Shown here piece by piece: positions 1 through 7,900 of a stretch of 8,798 nucleotides of DNA. Position numbers and translations under genes: made by a program. Below the pieces are notes generated by a model. That model was not told the DNA's origin, ran no database searches, and saw nothing but the letters and a program-made list of their open reading frames with translations. Each line of letters opens with the position of its first letter. The stretch's first letter is position 1. The DNA comes from Planctomycetaceae bacterium (GTDB lineage Bacteria; Planctomycetota; Planctomycetia; Planctomycetales; Planctomycetaceae): the NCBI GenBank assembly GCA_947463775.1, contig CANHVD010000216.1, positions 1 to 8,798 on the forward strand, read 5' to 3'.

Positions 1-525
1 CGTAGTATTGATCTCAGCAGTGGTCGAGTGCAATATTTGTCGGACCTTGAGCCTCTGGAAGAACGACTTGATGGGATTGACCCGGATGGAAGTCTGCTGG
101 CTGGACTTATCAGCAAGGAAGAAGAAGCACTTCTTTTTGGTCCGCGTCGCGACACAACCATGGAACGAACGTCACGGCTCCGATTAAGAGGTCGCGAATT
201 CTCAAAGGGACTTTGCATCCATTCACGGACAGAAATCTCGTGGGCACTGGACGAAAAATACACATCACTGGATTGCCTTGTCGGAATCGATGATGAAGTT
301 GCCTACAGTGGTAAGCATATCGTGGCGTTGAAGATCACTGGTGATGGAAACGTTCTGTTCGAAAAGAATATTGCGACGACAGATGATCCATTGCCTTTGC
401 AGCTACCGCTGAGTGGCGTATCAACACTCACGATCCTCGTCGATTTTGGGGATAACGAGAGTACCTGCGATTGGCTGAATCTTGCCGATGCAAAGCTGCT
501 GATCGCTAAGGACAAACAGAAATGA
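1..525 (+). CDS. NPCBM/NEW2-domain protein, C-terminal part (5' end outside the window)
   Basis: The reading frame is open from base 1, so this is the last 174 residues of a longer protein. A GTG at position 28 could be read as a start, but it lies inside the conserved domain. Visible features fit the NPCBM fold, a beta-sandwich associated with carbohydrate binding: YLSDLEP just after the window edge, KGLCIHSRTEISW in the middle, then VGIDDEV, and LVDFGDN near the end. NPCBM domains are about 145 residues, so this fragment is roughly one whole domain, and any catalytic or other domain would be upstream. Its stop codon overlaps the start of the protease gene by four bases (ATGA), so the two are probably co-translated. 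A binding role on cell-surface or extracellular glycans is inferred from the family; the ligand is unknown. Confidence 0.85.
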   Translation, partial: RSIDLSSGRVQYLSDLEPLEERLDGIDPDGSLLAGLISKEEEALLFGPRRDTTMERTSRLRLRGREFSKGLCIHSRTEISWALDEKYTSLDCLVGIDDEVAYSGKHIVALKITGDGNVLFEKNIATTDDPLPLQLPLSGVSTLTILVDFGDNESTCDWLNLADAKLLIAKDKQK

Positions 526-2270
526 CGCGTCTGAATCAGCATTCATCTTTGCTACTGTTTCTTTCTTTTTGGTTGACTTCCGCATCCGATGTTCACGCGC
601 AGCAAACGCTGGTGCAGCGTGAGTCTGCTCGGGTGGAAACGATTGGCCGAATCTCCCCCAGTGTTGTTTGCGTCATGGCTCCGAATGGAGAAGGCGGCGG
701 ATCGGGCGTCCTGATTTCGGCGGACGGATTCGCGATCAGCAACTTCCACGTGACTTCTGGTTCCGGCTCGTTCATGAAGTGCGGGCTTGATAACAGCAAG
801 CTTTATGACGCGGTGATCGTAGGCATCGACCCTACGGGCGACGTCGCTCTGATTCAACTTCAGGGCAGAACAGACTTTTCGGCTGCTCAGCCCGGAGACA
901 GCGACCAGGTGCGAGTTGGTGACGAAGTTATGGCATTAGGCAACCCCTTCCTGCTGGCCTCTGACTTTACTCCGACTGTGACATACGGCATCGTCAGCGG
1001 AGTCCGCAGATACCAATATCCAGCCAATACGTTTCTGGAATATACGGACTGCATTCAGATCGATGCCTCAATCAATCCCGGTAACTCCGGTGGTCCCTTG
1101 TTTGATATTCAGGGACGCTGGATTGGGATCAATGGTAGAGCGTCCTTCGAGAAGCGCGGACGCGTGAACTCAGGGGCTGCTTACGCGATCAGTGTGAATC
1201 AGGTTCAGTTGTTTATTGAGCATTTGAAGTGTGGGTTGATCGTTGACCACGGAGTTCCCGAATTTACTGTCGAAACGGTAGAGGGCGAGGTCGTCGTCAG
1301 CCAGGTTTCTGAGCTGTCTGAAGCGTGGCGGCGAGGTCTTCGTGCGCGGGCGCAGATTGTTTCATTCGCTGGTCGCCTGGTAAGCTCGGCTAATGATTTC
1401 CAGAATGTGCTGGGGATCTATCCGGAAGGAACCCGTTTGCCTTTGACGTGGCGTGACAAAGAAGGTGTGCATTCCGCCACAATTCGACTGCGTCCGTTAC
1501 ATGATTTTCAGAAGGCACCGGAGCTTCCGGAGGAACGAAAGCCGAAAGACGAAAAACATCCCGAAACGCCAGACGACCAGAAACAAAAATTCGAAGCTCC
1601 AGAGGAATTGCCGAAAGAGCTGACCAGGCTTTTTGTGGAGCGGGATGGTTTCTGTAACTACCACTTCAACGAAGTCCAGCAGAGTAAACTGCTGGACCCG
1701 ATGCGGGCACGAATCGGAACAAAAGGTGATCCGAAGAATGTCTGGCAGATTTCATTAGCTTCGTCCGGATCAGAAACAAAAGAAGCGAAGACGCCCCCGA
1801 TATCTCTCACCGGCGAGTTAACCATTGGCCCAACTGCGGCGGGGCTAAAGCTCGACGGTGTGCCGTATCTTCAGAACGCAGAAAATCCCGTTGCTGCCGA
1901 AGAACCAGCTCAGCTGCCTGGTTTGTTAACGGCGGTACTTCAGCTTCGCAAGTTGTTGAGTGGTGAGAAGGCTGCCTTCAACGAGCAAATCGCCATGGGA
2001 CAAACTCTGCATCTGCCTTTGCAGAAGTCCGTTCATGTTCTTGTGACTCGCGAAGGGGCTCGCACCTCCCGGTGGTACTTCACATCCGAGTCACCGTTTC
2101 CCGTTGGCGTTGACGTGGAGTATGGGCAGGGTATTGACGAAGCGCGGCTGGTCTTTGAGAATTGGCAGGAATCCGAGAACGCTGTCTTCCCGGCTCGTAT
2201 TGGCATTGTTGCAGGTGTTCAGGAGCAGCTGATCTGGCTGACAATGGGCGAAGTGAAGGTGAAACAATGA
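522..2270 (+). CDS. Secreted S1C (HtrA/Deg-like) serine protease with PDZ and unknown C-terminal domain
   Basis: This is a 582-residue exported trypsin-like protease. Residues 1-26 form a signal peptide (hydrophobic LLLFLSFWLTSAS, likely cut after VHA). The protease domain covers about 35-235 with an intact triad: His76 in SNFHV, Asp107 in TGDVAL and Ser189 in GNSGGPL. GNPF at 140-143 and VTYGIVSG at 153-160 are also typical of S1C. One PDZ-like domain follows at about 248-325. Residues 331-363 are a Lys/Glu/Pro-rich linker, and about 365-582 is a beta-rich region I do not recognise. HtrA relatives usually carry one or two PDZ domains and no such tail. The start has AAGGA nine bases upstream and overlaps the preceding stop as ATGA. 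The likely role is cleavage or quality control of proteins in the periplasm or envelope; the substrate is unknown. Naming it degP or htrA would be overreach. Confidence 0.92.
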   Translation: MTRLNQHSSLLLFLSFWLTSASDVHAQQTLVQRESARVETIGRISPSVVCVMAPNGEGGGSGVLISADGFAISNFHVTSGSGSFMKCGLDNSKLYDAVIVGIDPTGDVALIQLQGRTDFSAAQPGDSDQVRVGDEVMALGNPFLLASDFTPTVTYGIVSGVRRYQYPANTFLEYTDCIQIDASINPGNSGGPLFDIQGRWIGINGRASFEKRGRVNSGAAYAISVNQVQLFIEHLKCGLIVDHGVPEFTVETVEGEVVVSQVSELSEAWRRGLRARAQIVSFAGRLVSSANDFQNVLGIYPEGTRLPLTWRDKEGVHSATIRLRPLHDFQKAPELPEERKPKDEKHPETPDDQKQKFEAPEELPKELTRLFVERDGFCNYHFNEVQQSKLLDPMRARIGTKGDPKNVWQISLASSGSETKEAKTPPISLTGELTIGPTAAGLKLDGVPYLQNAENPVAAEEPAQLPGLLTAVLQLRKLLSGEKAAFNEQIAMGQTLHLPLQKSVHVLVTREGARTSRWYFTSESPFPVGVDVEYGQGIDEARLVFENWQESENAVFPARIGIVAGVQEQLIWLTMGEVKVKQ

Positions 2271-3325
2271 CATCTGTACTTCGTAGAAACGTAGCGATTC
2301 TTCAGGTGCTTGTCGGAGTCGTTCTGGTTCTGACAAGTCCCACAGCAACATTGATGGCTCAGATGCCCTCACCGACGCATCTGGAAGTTGTCGCCTTGCG
2401 GCAGCCAGTGATCGTCAAGCTGTTCGGGGCCAGTGCCGGAAGTCTGGATTCGTATGGAACAGGCATTCTGGTTTCGAAAGAAGGCCACGTTTTGACGGTC
2501 TGGAACCATCTCGTCAGCACAGGCTTTTTGACCGCGGTGACGGCTGACGGTAAAAGGTTCCCGGTCGACACCATCGGCACCAGTGCGGAACATGACGCAG
2601 CGTTACTCAAGCTGAAAACAGAGCCGGGTGAGACATTTCCTTTTGTGGATCTGGCACAGGCCACAGATCCTGAAGTTGGTGCGTCGGTGTATGCCTTTTC
2701 GAACATGTTTCGAGTGGCTGCGGGCAATGAACCCGTTTCGGTTGTTCATGGAGTTATCGCGGCCAGAGTTCCCCTTGAAGCAACGCAGGGACGCTGGAAG
2801 TTTCCTGTTAAATCTCCGATATGGCTGATCGATGCCATCACGAATAACTCCGGAGCTGCCGGCGGGCTATTGACTGACGCCGCAGGCATGCCGGTTGGTT
2901 TGATTGGTCGAGAAATTCGTCATGCGTCGAGTCGCACCTGGGTCAACTATGCAGTTCCTCTGACGATGTTGAAGCCGGTAGTTGATGCGATTATGGCTGG
3001 CAAGAAGGTCGATCAGAAGCCTAAAGATGCGACTGCTGATGTGGCCATGATTTCAGATAAAGATCTGACGGCGAAGTACGGTCTGACAATGGTCCCCAAC
3101 GTAGTTGAACGAACCCCGGCGTTTGTTGACGATGTGGCAAAGGATTCTTTATCCGGAAAGTCGGGCCTGCAGAGAGGGGACCTGATTGTGCTTGTTGAGG
3201 ATGCTGTGATCACCAGCATCACCGATTTTCAGCAACAACTCGCCACCTTTCGCACTGGCCAGCGAGTGTCTCTGACGATCAACCGCGATGATGAACTGAA
3301 GGCAGTTGAACTTCGGGTCCCTTGA
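2267..3325 (+). CDS. S1C-like PDZ protein, probable catalytically inactive protease homologue
   Basis: This is a 352-residue exported protein related to the protease just upstream. I place the start at the ATG overlapping the previous stop (ATGA), with AAGG seven bases before it. It is followed at once by a signal peptide (hydrophobic ILQVLVGVVLVLTS, cut near LMA-Q). A longer frame opening at 2162 adds 35 cysteine-rich residues inside the upstream gene and would bury that signal peptide. The trypsin-like fold covers about 45-245: His81 in WNHLV and Asp110 in AEHDAALLKL are kept. The serine motif GNSGGPL reads GAAGGLL (196-202), putting Ala198 at the catalytic position. A Ser at 195 is out of register. 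A PDZ-like domain lies at about 265-352 (LQRGDLIVLVEDAVI). It is therefore probably a pseudoprotease acting as a regulator, scaffold or substrate-binding partner; the role is inferred. Confidence 0.88.
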   Translation: MTSVLRRNVAILQVLVGVVLVLTSPTATLMAQMPSPTHLEVVALRQPVIVKLFGASAGSLDSYGTGILVSKEGHVLTVWNHLVSTGFLTAVTADGKRFPVDTIGTSAEHDAALLKLKTEPGETFPFVDLAQATDPEVGASVYAFSNMFRVAAGNEPVSVVHGVIAARVPLEATQGRWKFPVKSPIWLIDAITNNSGAAGGLLTDAAGMPVGLIGREIRHASSRTWVNYAVPLTMLKPVVDAIMAGKKVDQKPKDATADVAMISDKDLTAKYGLTMVPNVVERTPAFVDDVAKDSLSGKSGLQRGDLIVLVEDAVITSITDFQQQLATFRTGQRVSLTINRDDELKAVELRVP

Positions 3326-3358
3326 CCCAGTCTTCTTCCGACATCGAGGTCCGATGTC
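3315..3358. terminator. Two short hairpins between convergent genes, possible bidirectional terminator
   Basis: A first stem pairs GGGTC (3315-3319) with GACCC (3324-3328) around a CCTT loop and overlaps the stop codon of the plus-strand gene. A second, perfect 7-base stem pairs GACATCG (3340-3346) with CGATGTC (3352-3358) around AGGTC, just before the stop of the minus-strand gene. Neither side has a T-run, so a classical intrinsic terminator is not demonstrated. Position between convergent stop codons is the main support. Confidence 0.4.
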
Positions 3359-3861
3359 TAACGACCCTGTGGCGTCTGCCGAATAATCCACTTGCCGCCG
3401 CCCACAATTCCCGGAGTGGTGACTCGCCATGTCCCGACGCCAACGACGCTGATAGTCTTGCCTGTTGAAGAACTCTTGACGGCGACAAGAGTGCCGACGA
3501 AAGAAGCCGTCAGATCATTTCCTTGCAAAACGAAGCGAGCTGTTGCTCGGCATTGACCGTTTGGAGTTACTTTGCCGGTACCCAATCCCGGGATCGAAAT
3601 TGTCATTTTCCCGGTTTGGTCGACTGATGTCACAATGCCCTGGGAAGGAATGCCGATGCCAAAGATCGCACCTGTCAAAGTGCCGAGATAGTTCCCGAGC
3701 AATGGATTTAGGGCTGTCCCGGTCACAATCACGTCAGCAGCGTCTACACGTGCGGACACAACGTTCATCAACGGACACATCATTACGGACAGGAGTGAGA
3801 TCCGGGAAATTCGCGATGTCGGCAAACTGTGAAAGCCAGGTCGCTGTTTCACAACCGACAT
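3358..3861 (-). CDS. Small secreted hypothetical protein, beta-rich
   Basis: I do not recognise this 167-residue protein. The frame can be extended to 3882 (ATG) or 3885 (GTG). I prefer the ATG at 3859-3861 because AAAGG lies seven bases upstream and no good ribosome-binding site precedes the longer starts. The N-terminus looks exported: a basic stretch (KQRPGFHSLPTSRISR), then a hydrophobic segment (ISLLSVMMCPLMNVVSA), with possible cleavage after VSA or VDA. The mature part is rich in Gly, Thr, Val and Ser and reads as short beta strands separated by glycine turns (GLGTGKVTPNG, SVVGVGTWRV), with one cysteine (NGQCRA). It ends in GGGKWIIRQTPQGR. It is convergent with the protease cluster and upstream of nothing obvious on its own strand. 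Coding is supported by the signal peptide and an uninterrupted frame; function is unknown. Confidence 0.62.
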   Translation of the reverse strand: MSVVKQRPGFHSLPTSRISRISLLSVMMCPLMNVVSARVDAADVIVTGTALNPLLGNYLGTLTGAIFGIGIPSQGIVTSVDQTGKMTISIPGLGTGKVTPNGQCRATARFVLQGNDLTASFVGTLVAVKSSSTGKTISVVGVGTWRVTTPGIVGGGKWIIRQTPQGR

Positions 3862-4026
3862 TTCAAAACCTTTGAGAGACATCACGAAACGGAACCCGGC
3901 TTCTTTGCTCTACTTTTGCGGAAGCCTGTTCTCCTCAGGCCGCCAGGCAGGTTAGAGATGCGCCACACGCGAAACCATAAGAAATCGGCGAATGGAACAA
4001 GATATGGTGCATCCCTTGATCGAAGC
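3862..4026. other. Short intergenic region between two minus-strand genes
   Basis: This 165-base spacer follows the DUF1080 stop and precedes the small secreted protein gene. It holds a weak 5-base stem (GCCTG at 3924-3928 with CAGGC at 3936-3940), which might help end the DUF1080 transcript but has no T-run. The spacing suggests the two minus-strand genes are not tightly coupled, so a promoter for the small gene probably lies here. I cannot point to convincing -35/-10 boxes. Confidence 0.4.
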
Positions 4027-4743
4027 TCACTTTGACTCCAGTTCGCGAATGTAGATGTTCCGGAACCAAAGCGTATTCCCGTGGTTCTGGAGTTCAATCT
4101 GGCCGCGAGGATAGATGGGTTTTGTGCGGTCCCAATAATTCTCCATCACAACATCATCGACAACCAAAACGTCATTCAGTTTGATGCTGACTTTCTCGCC
4201 GACCATGCGTATGAAAAACGTGTTCCACTCGCCCACCGGTTTGTCGGCATGGGCGATTGGAAAACGTGGGTGAGTTTTATTGTTCCAGAAAGCACCGGAA
4301 CCTTTGTCAGCTCCCAGCGATTGGTACTTTTCAAACTTGGTATCCCAGATCTGAACCTGAGGACTGCCTCGCAGATAGATCCCGCTGTCTCCGCCTTCCA
4401 TGATCTTCCAGTCCACGTACAGCTCGAAATCGCCATAATCTTTGATGGTGCAGAGGCTGTCGCCTTTCCCGTCGAACACCATTTCGCCATTGACGACAGA
4501 CCAATGCTCCTTCATGTTGGCATCAGCATGCTTTTGAGCTTCAGCCAGTTCTTCCGGCTTCATAGCCGCTCGCTTTTCCGGAGTTGCCACCAGACCTTTC
4601 CACCCGTCGAGGTCTTTCCCATTGAATAGTGCAACGAAGCCTTCAGGTGGCGCCGCCATCAATGGATCCATCGATCTGAGTAATCCGGCAGTGAGAATTC
4701 CGACGATCAAAGCACCGCGCACGAGAGTTTGAAGTGTTTCCAC
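4027..4743 (-). CDS. Secreted DUF1080 (3-keto-disaccharide hydrolase-like) protein
   Basis: This is a 238-residue protein of the DUF1080 family (Pfam 3-keto-disaccharide hydrolase), a concanavalin A-like beta-jellyroll abundant in planctomycetes and linked to glycan or glycoside breakdown. Start: GTG at 4741-4743 with GGAG seven bases upstream. Residues 1-31 are a signal peptide (ALIVGILTAGLL, cut near LMAA-PP). Family landmarks are FNGKDLDGWKG (40-50), WSVVNGEMVFDGKG (81-94), DYGDFELYVDWK (102-113), GGDSGIYLRG (117-126), QVQIWD (129-134), GEWN (171-174), GQIELQNHG (214-222) and FRNIYIREL (227-235). The length is normal for a single-domain member. A charged helical insert at about 52-80 (ATPEKRAAMKPEELAEAQ) separates the first strand from the rest. 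The gene is divergent from the cytochrome/DUF1549 gene, suggesting a shared regulatory region. Enzyme activity is inferred from the family name only. Confidence 0.93.
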   Translation of the reverse strand: METLQTLVRGALIVGILTAGLLRSMDPLMAAPPEGFVALFNGKDLDGWKGLVATPEKRAAMKPEELAEAQKHADANMKEHWSVVNGEMVFDGKGDSLCTIKDYGDFELYVDWKIMEGGDSGIYLRGSPQVQIWDTKFEKYQSLGADKGSGAFWNNKTHPRFPIAHADKPVGEWNTFFIRMVGEKVSIKLNDVLVVDDVVMENYWDRTKPIYPRGQIELQNHGNTLWFRNIYIRELESK

Positions 4744-4949
4744 CGATTGTCTCCAATGAGAGTTTCTGTGTTATGAGGGATACCAATGCGGGGTGTATTC
4801 GAATCGTTGTAGATCGCCAACCATCCCGAACGGAACATTCCGATTCTGAATGAACCACGCCGATTCAGTGACATGGTTCATCGGGCTGGTTATGCTGGTT
4901 GCGGAGTAGTCCCTGACTGACACGGGAGCCCACGCGCGAGGCCACTGGG
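4744..4949. promoter_or_regulatory. Divergent intergenic region with an inverted repeat
   Basis: This 206-base gap separates the DUF1080 gene (leftward) from the cytochrome/DUF1549 gene (rightward), so promoters for both should lie here. An 8-base perfect inverted repeat, ATGAACCA (4850-4857) and TGGTTCAT (4874-4881), has a 16-base spacer and a 24-base arm-to-arm period, a plausible operator spacing. A partly overlapping alternative pairs CTGAAT (4846-4851) with ATTCAG (4863-4868). Ribosome-binding sites are GGAG on the minus strand (about 4751-4754) and GAGG at 4938-4941. No confident sigma-70-type promoter boxes were seen. Confidence 0.5.
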
Positions 4950-7900
4950 ATGTTTTGTTTTCGAATAATTGCACCGAGAAATATTCTGGTGCTTTTGACT
5001 TTTGTGACGTCGATGCGGATCGTCGCCGCTGACGAAGCTACAGATTTTGATCGAACGATTGCACCTTTGTTCGTACAGCGATGCCTTAGCTGTCACGAGG
5101 GGCCGGACGCCAAGGGAAAGCTGGATCTCTCCAGTCGCGATTCCGCCATGGCCGGAGGAGAGTCGGGACCTGTTGTCGAACCCGGTGATTTGGAGAACAG
5201 TCTTCTCTGGCAGCATGTCGAATCGGACACGATGCCGCCGAAGAAACCGTTGACGAATGAAGAAAAATCGACGCTGAAAGCCTGGATCATTGGCGGTGCG
5301 AAGTGGGGGACTGAGAAAATCGATCCTTTTCGATTCACAACAGATGCGCGAGCTGGTGTTGATTGGTGGTCCCTGAAACCTTTGCAGAGCCCTACACCAC
5401 CTCAGGTTGAGCTGGCTGGCTGGTCAAAAAATCCTGTCGATGCGTTCGTTTTGGAGAGACTTCAAAAAGCAGGTCTGTCGCCGTCACCGATCGCTGATAA
5501 ACGATCGCTGATTCGGCGACTCAGTTTTGATCTTTTGGGGCTGCCACCGACTCCTGATGAAGTTAATGCGTTTCTCGTCGACAACTCTGATGATGCCTGG
5601 GAGAAACTTGTCGACCGCATGCTGGCCTCGCCTCATTATGGCGAACGCTGGGCAAGGCATTGGCTGGATGTTGCAAGGTTTGGAGAAAGCAACGGGTTCG
5701 AGTACGACGAGCCCAGGGATAACTTTTGGCACTATCGAAACTGGGTCATCAATGCGTTGAATCAGGACATGCCATATGATCAATTTGTCAGATTGCAGTT
5801 AGCCGGCGACGTACTGTATCCGGATGATTTCAATGCAGTTTCGGCCAGCGGATTTCTGGTGGCTGGACCGCACAATACAACTCTGCCATCGAACGACAAG
5901 ATGCGGATGTCGATGGCTCAGGATGAGTTGGAAGATCTGGTTGGCTCTGTAGGTCAGACATTTCTTGGACTCACGGCTAACTGTGCAAGGTGTCATGATC
6001 ACAAGTTTGATCCGATCTCACAGCAGAACTACTACCAGTTTGCTGCAACACTCAACGGAGTGACTCACGGGGAACGGAACATTCGAGTCCCACTGTCGGC
6101 CGAACAGCAGCAACGAATTCAGTGGATTGATCAACGAACGAAAGTACTGCAAGACGAACTCGATGCGATTGAGAAACCGGTTCGGGATACCATTATCGCA
6201 GAACGCAAAGTAGCAGGCTACAAGGGGCCGGAGCCTCCCAAAGCATTGGCACGATGGGAATTCAACGAAGACGTGAATGAAAGCGCGGGCGCGATCAAGG
6301 CGACGCTCAGTGGCGGAGCGAGGTTGGAGAACGGAACGCTGGTCGTTGACGGCAAAGATGGCTTCATCGCTTCGGCCCCGATTGCGACTGATATTGCCGA
6401 GAAAACTCTCGAGGCATGGGTTCAGTTGGATAACCTGGAGCAGGGCGGGGGAGGAGCGATCAGCCTGCAGACTTTAGATGGCGCTACGTTTGACGCGATT
6501 GTGTTTGGCGAACGAGAGGCTCACAAATGGATGGCCGGAAGCAACGGTTTTGTTCGAACAATGTCGTTTAATGGAGCGGAAGAAACCGAGGCGACTCAAC
6601 GGCCGGTTCACTTCGCCATCGTCTACCAGGCTGACGGGACAATTATGGGTTATCGCGATGGAAAGCCGTATGGTGCTGCGTATCGACCGGGTGAACTCCA
6701 AAAGTATGCTGCAGGAAAGTTTCAGCTCGTCTTTGGCCTGCGTCATGGGCCACCGGGCGGTAATCGAATGCTGGCTGGTCGTATTGATCGAGCCTTGCTC
6801 TACGATCGCGCACTGACGGCCGAGGAAGTCGCCGCCTCTGCAGGTGCATCAGACATGAACCATGTGTCTGACAAAGATATGTTGGCGAGACTGACGGAAA
6901 CACAACGTAAAAACCATCAGGCATTAGTGGATGAAAAGAACCTATTGAGCAATGAACGCCATAGCCTTGTGAACTCCGAATCACGAGTACTCTATACCTG
7001 TGTCTCGAGCAATCCAGGTGCTTCGCGAGTTCTGCGTCGAGGCGATGTGGGAAGTCCCGGCGATGTTGTAACGCCAACCGGATTGTTGGCTGTGCCCGGA
7101 GGCGAGGCTGGCTTTGGACTGGCTCCAGATGCTCCCGATGCAGAGCGTCGAATTCGGCTGGCCGACTGGATTACTCATCATGACAACCCGTTGTTTGTCA
7201 GAGTCATGGTGAATCGAGTTTGGCACTACCACTTTGGTCAGGGGCTGATCGCCACGCCCAGCGATTTCGGTTTTAACGGTGGGCAGCCAAGCCATCCGGA
7301 ACTGCTGGAATGGCTTGCTGTGCAGTTTCAGTCAATGAGATATCGGCTCAAGCCATTGCATCGGTTGATCGTGACTTCAGCGACTTATCGGCAAGGCTCG
7401 GCACCTGTTGAAGCTAACAGCAGTATTGATGCGGACAATCGACTCCTGTGGAGAAAGTCCCCTCAGCGTCTGGACGCAGAAGAGCTTCGCGATGCGGTGT
7501 TGGTGGTCACAGGGCGATTGAATCCGGAAATCGGGGGCCGTGGTTATCGCGATGTCGAGCATTTCAAATTTAAAGGCAGCAATTTCTACAAGCTGCTTGA
7601 GGAAGCGACCTTTGAAACTCATCGTCGCACGATCTATCGCTTTATGCCGCGTGGTGGACGGAATCCGTTTCTTGATACATTTGATTGTCCGGATCCCTCA
7701 ACCACAGCGCCGAAGCGAGCGAATACGATCACTCCGTTGCAGGCCTTGTCGCTGATGAATAACTCGCTTGTCTTTACAATGGCCGATTACTTCGCAGAAC
7801 AGGTGAAGCAGGAGGCGGGTGAAGAGGTCAAAACGCAGGTTTCTCGAGTTTATCTTCGAGCCTTTGGGCGCGAGGCGACTCCGGAGGAGATCGATTTGGC

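Noticed and set aside
28..30. GTG as the start of the NPCBM gene
   Set aside because: The frame is open to base 1 and the conserved YLSDLEP segment begins three codons later, so the GTG is an internal Val codon.
2162..2266. Upstream extension of the pseudoprotease frame starting at an ATG inside the active protease gene
   Set aside because: It adds 35 cysteine-rich residues with no family match, overlaps the upstream gene by over 100 bases and would bury the signal peptide. The ATGA start at 2267 has a good ribosome-binding site.
3543..3875. 110-residue plus-strand frame opposite the small secreted protein
   Set aside because: Arg/Ser/Gln-rich composition and no export signal or domain. The minus-strand frame has a signal peptide, a ribosome-binding site and a more protein-like composition.
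3862..3885. Longer starts (ATG 3882 or GTG 3885) for the small secreted protein
   Set aside because: No ribosome-binding site is visible before them, while ATG 3861 has AAAGG at good spacing. The choice does not change the mature protein.
3924..3940. GCCTG/CAGGC stem as a terminator for the DUF1080 gene
   Set aside because: The 5-base stem has a 7-base loop, no T-run and lies almost 90 bases past the stop codon; it is too weak to call as a separate feature.
4081..4629. 182-residue plus-strand frame opposite the DUF1080 gene
   Set aside because: It lies wholly antisense to a clearly recognised gene and has no family motifs or ribosome-binding site of note; it is an antisense shadow.
4771..4974. 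Minus-strand small frames across the divergent intergenic region
   Set aside because: They have no recognisable motif or clear ribosome-binding site and overlap the start of a confident gene on the other strand. The region is better explained as regulatory.
6643..7077. 144-residue minus-strand frame inside the DUF1549/DUF1553 gene
   Set aside because: Antisense to a confident gene, with low-complexity His/Arg/Gln-rich composition and no recognisable domain.
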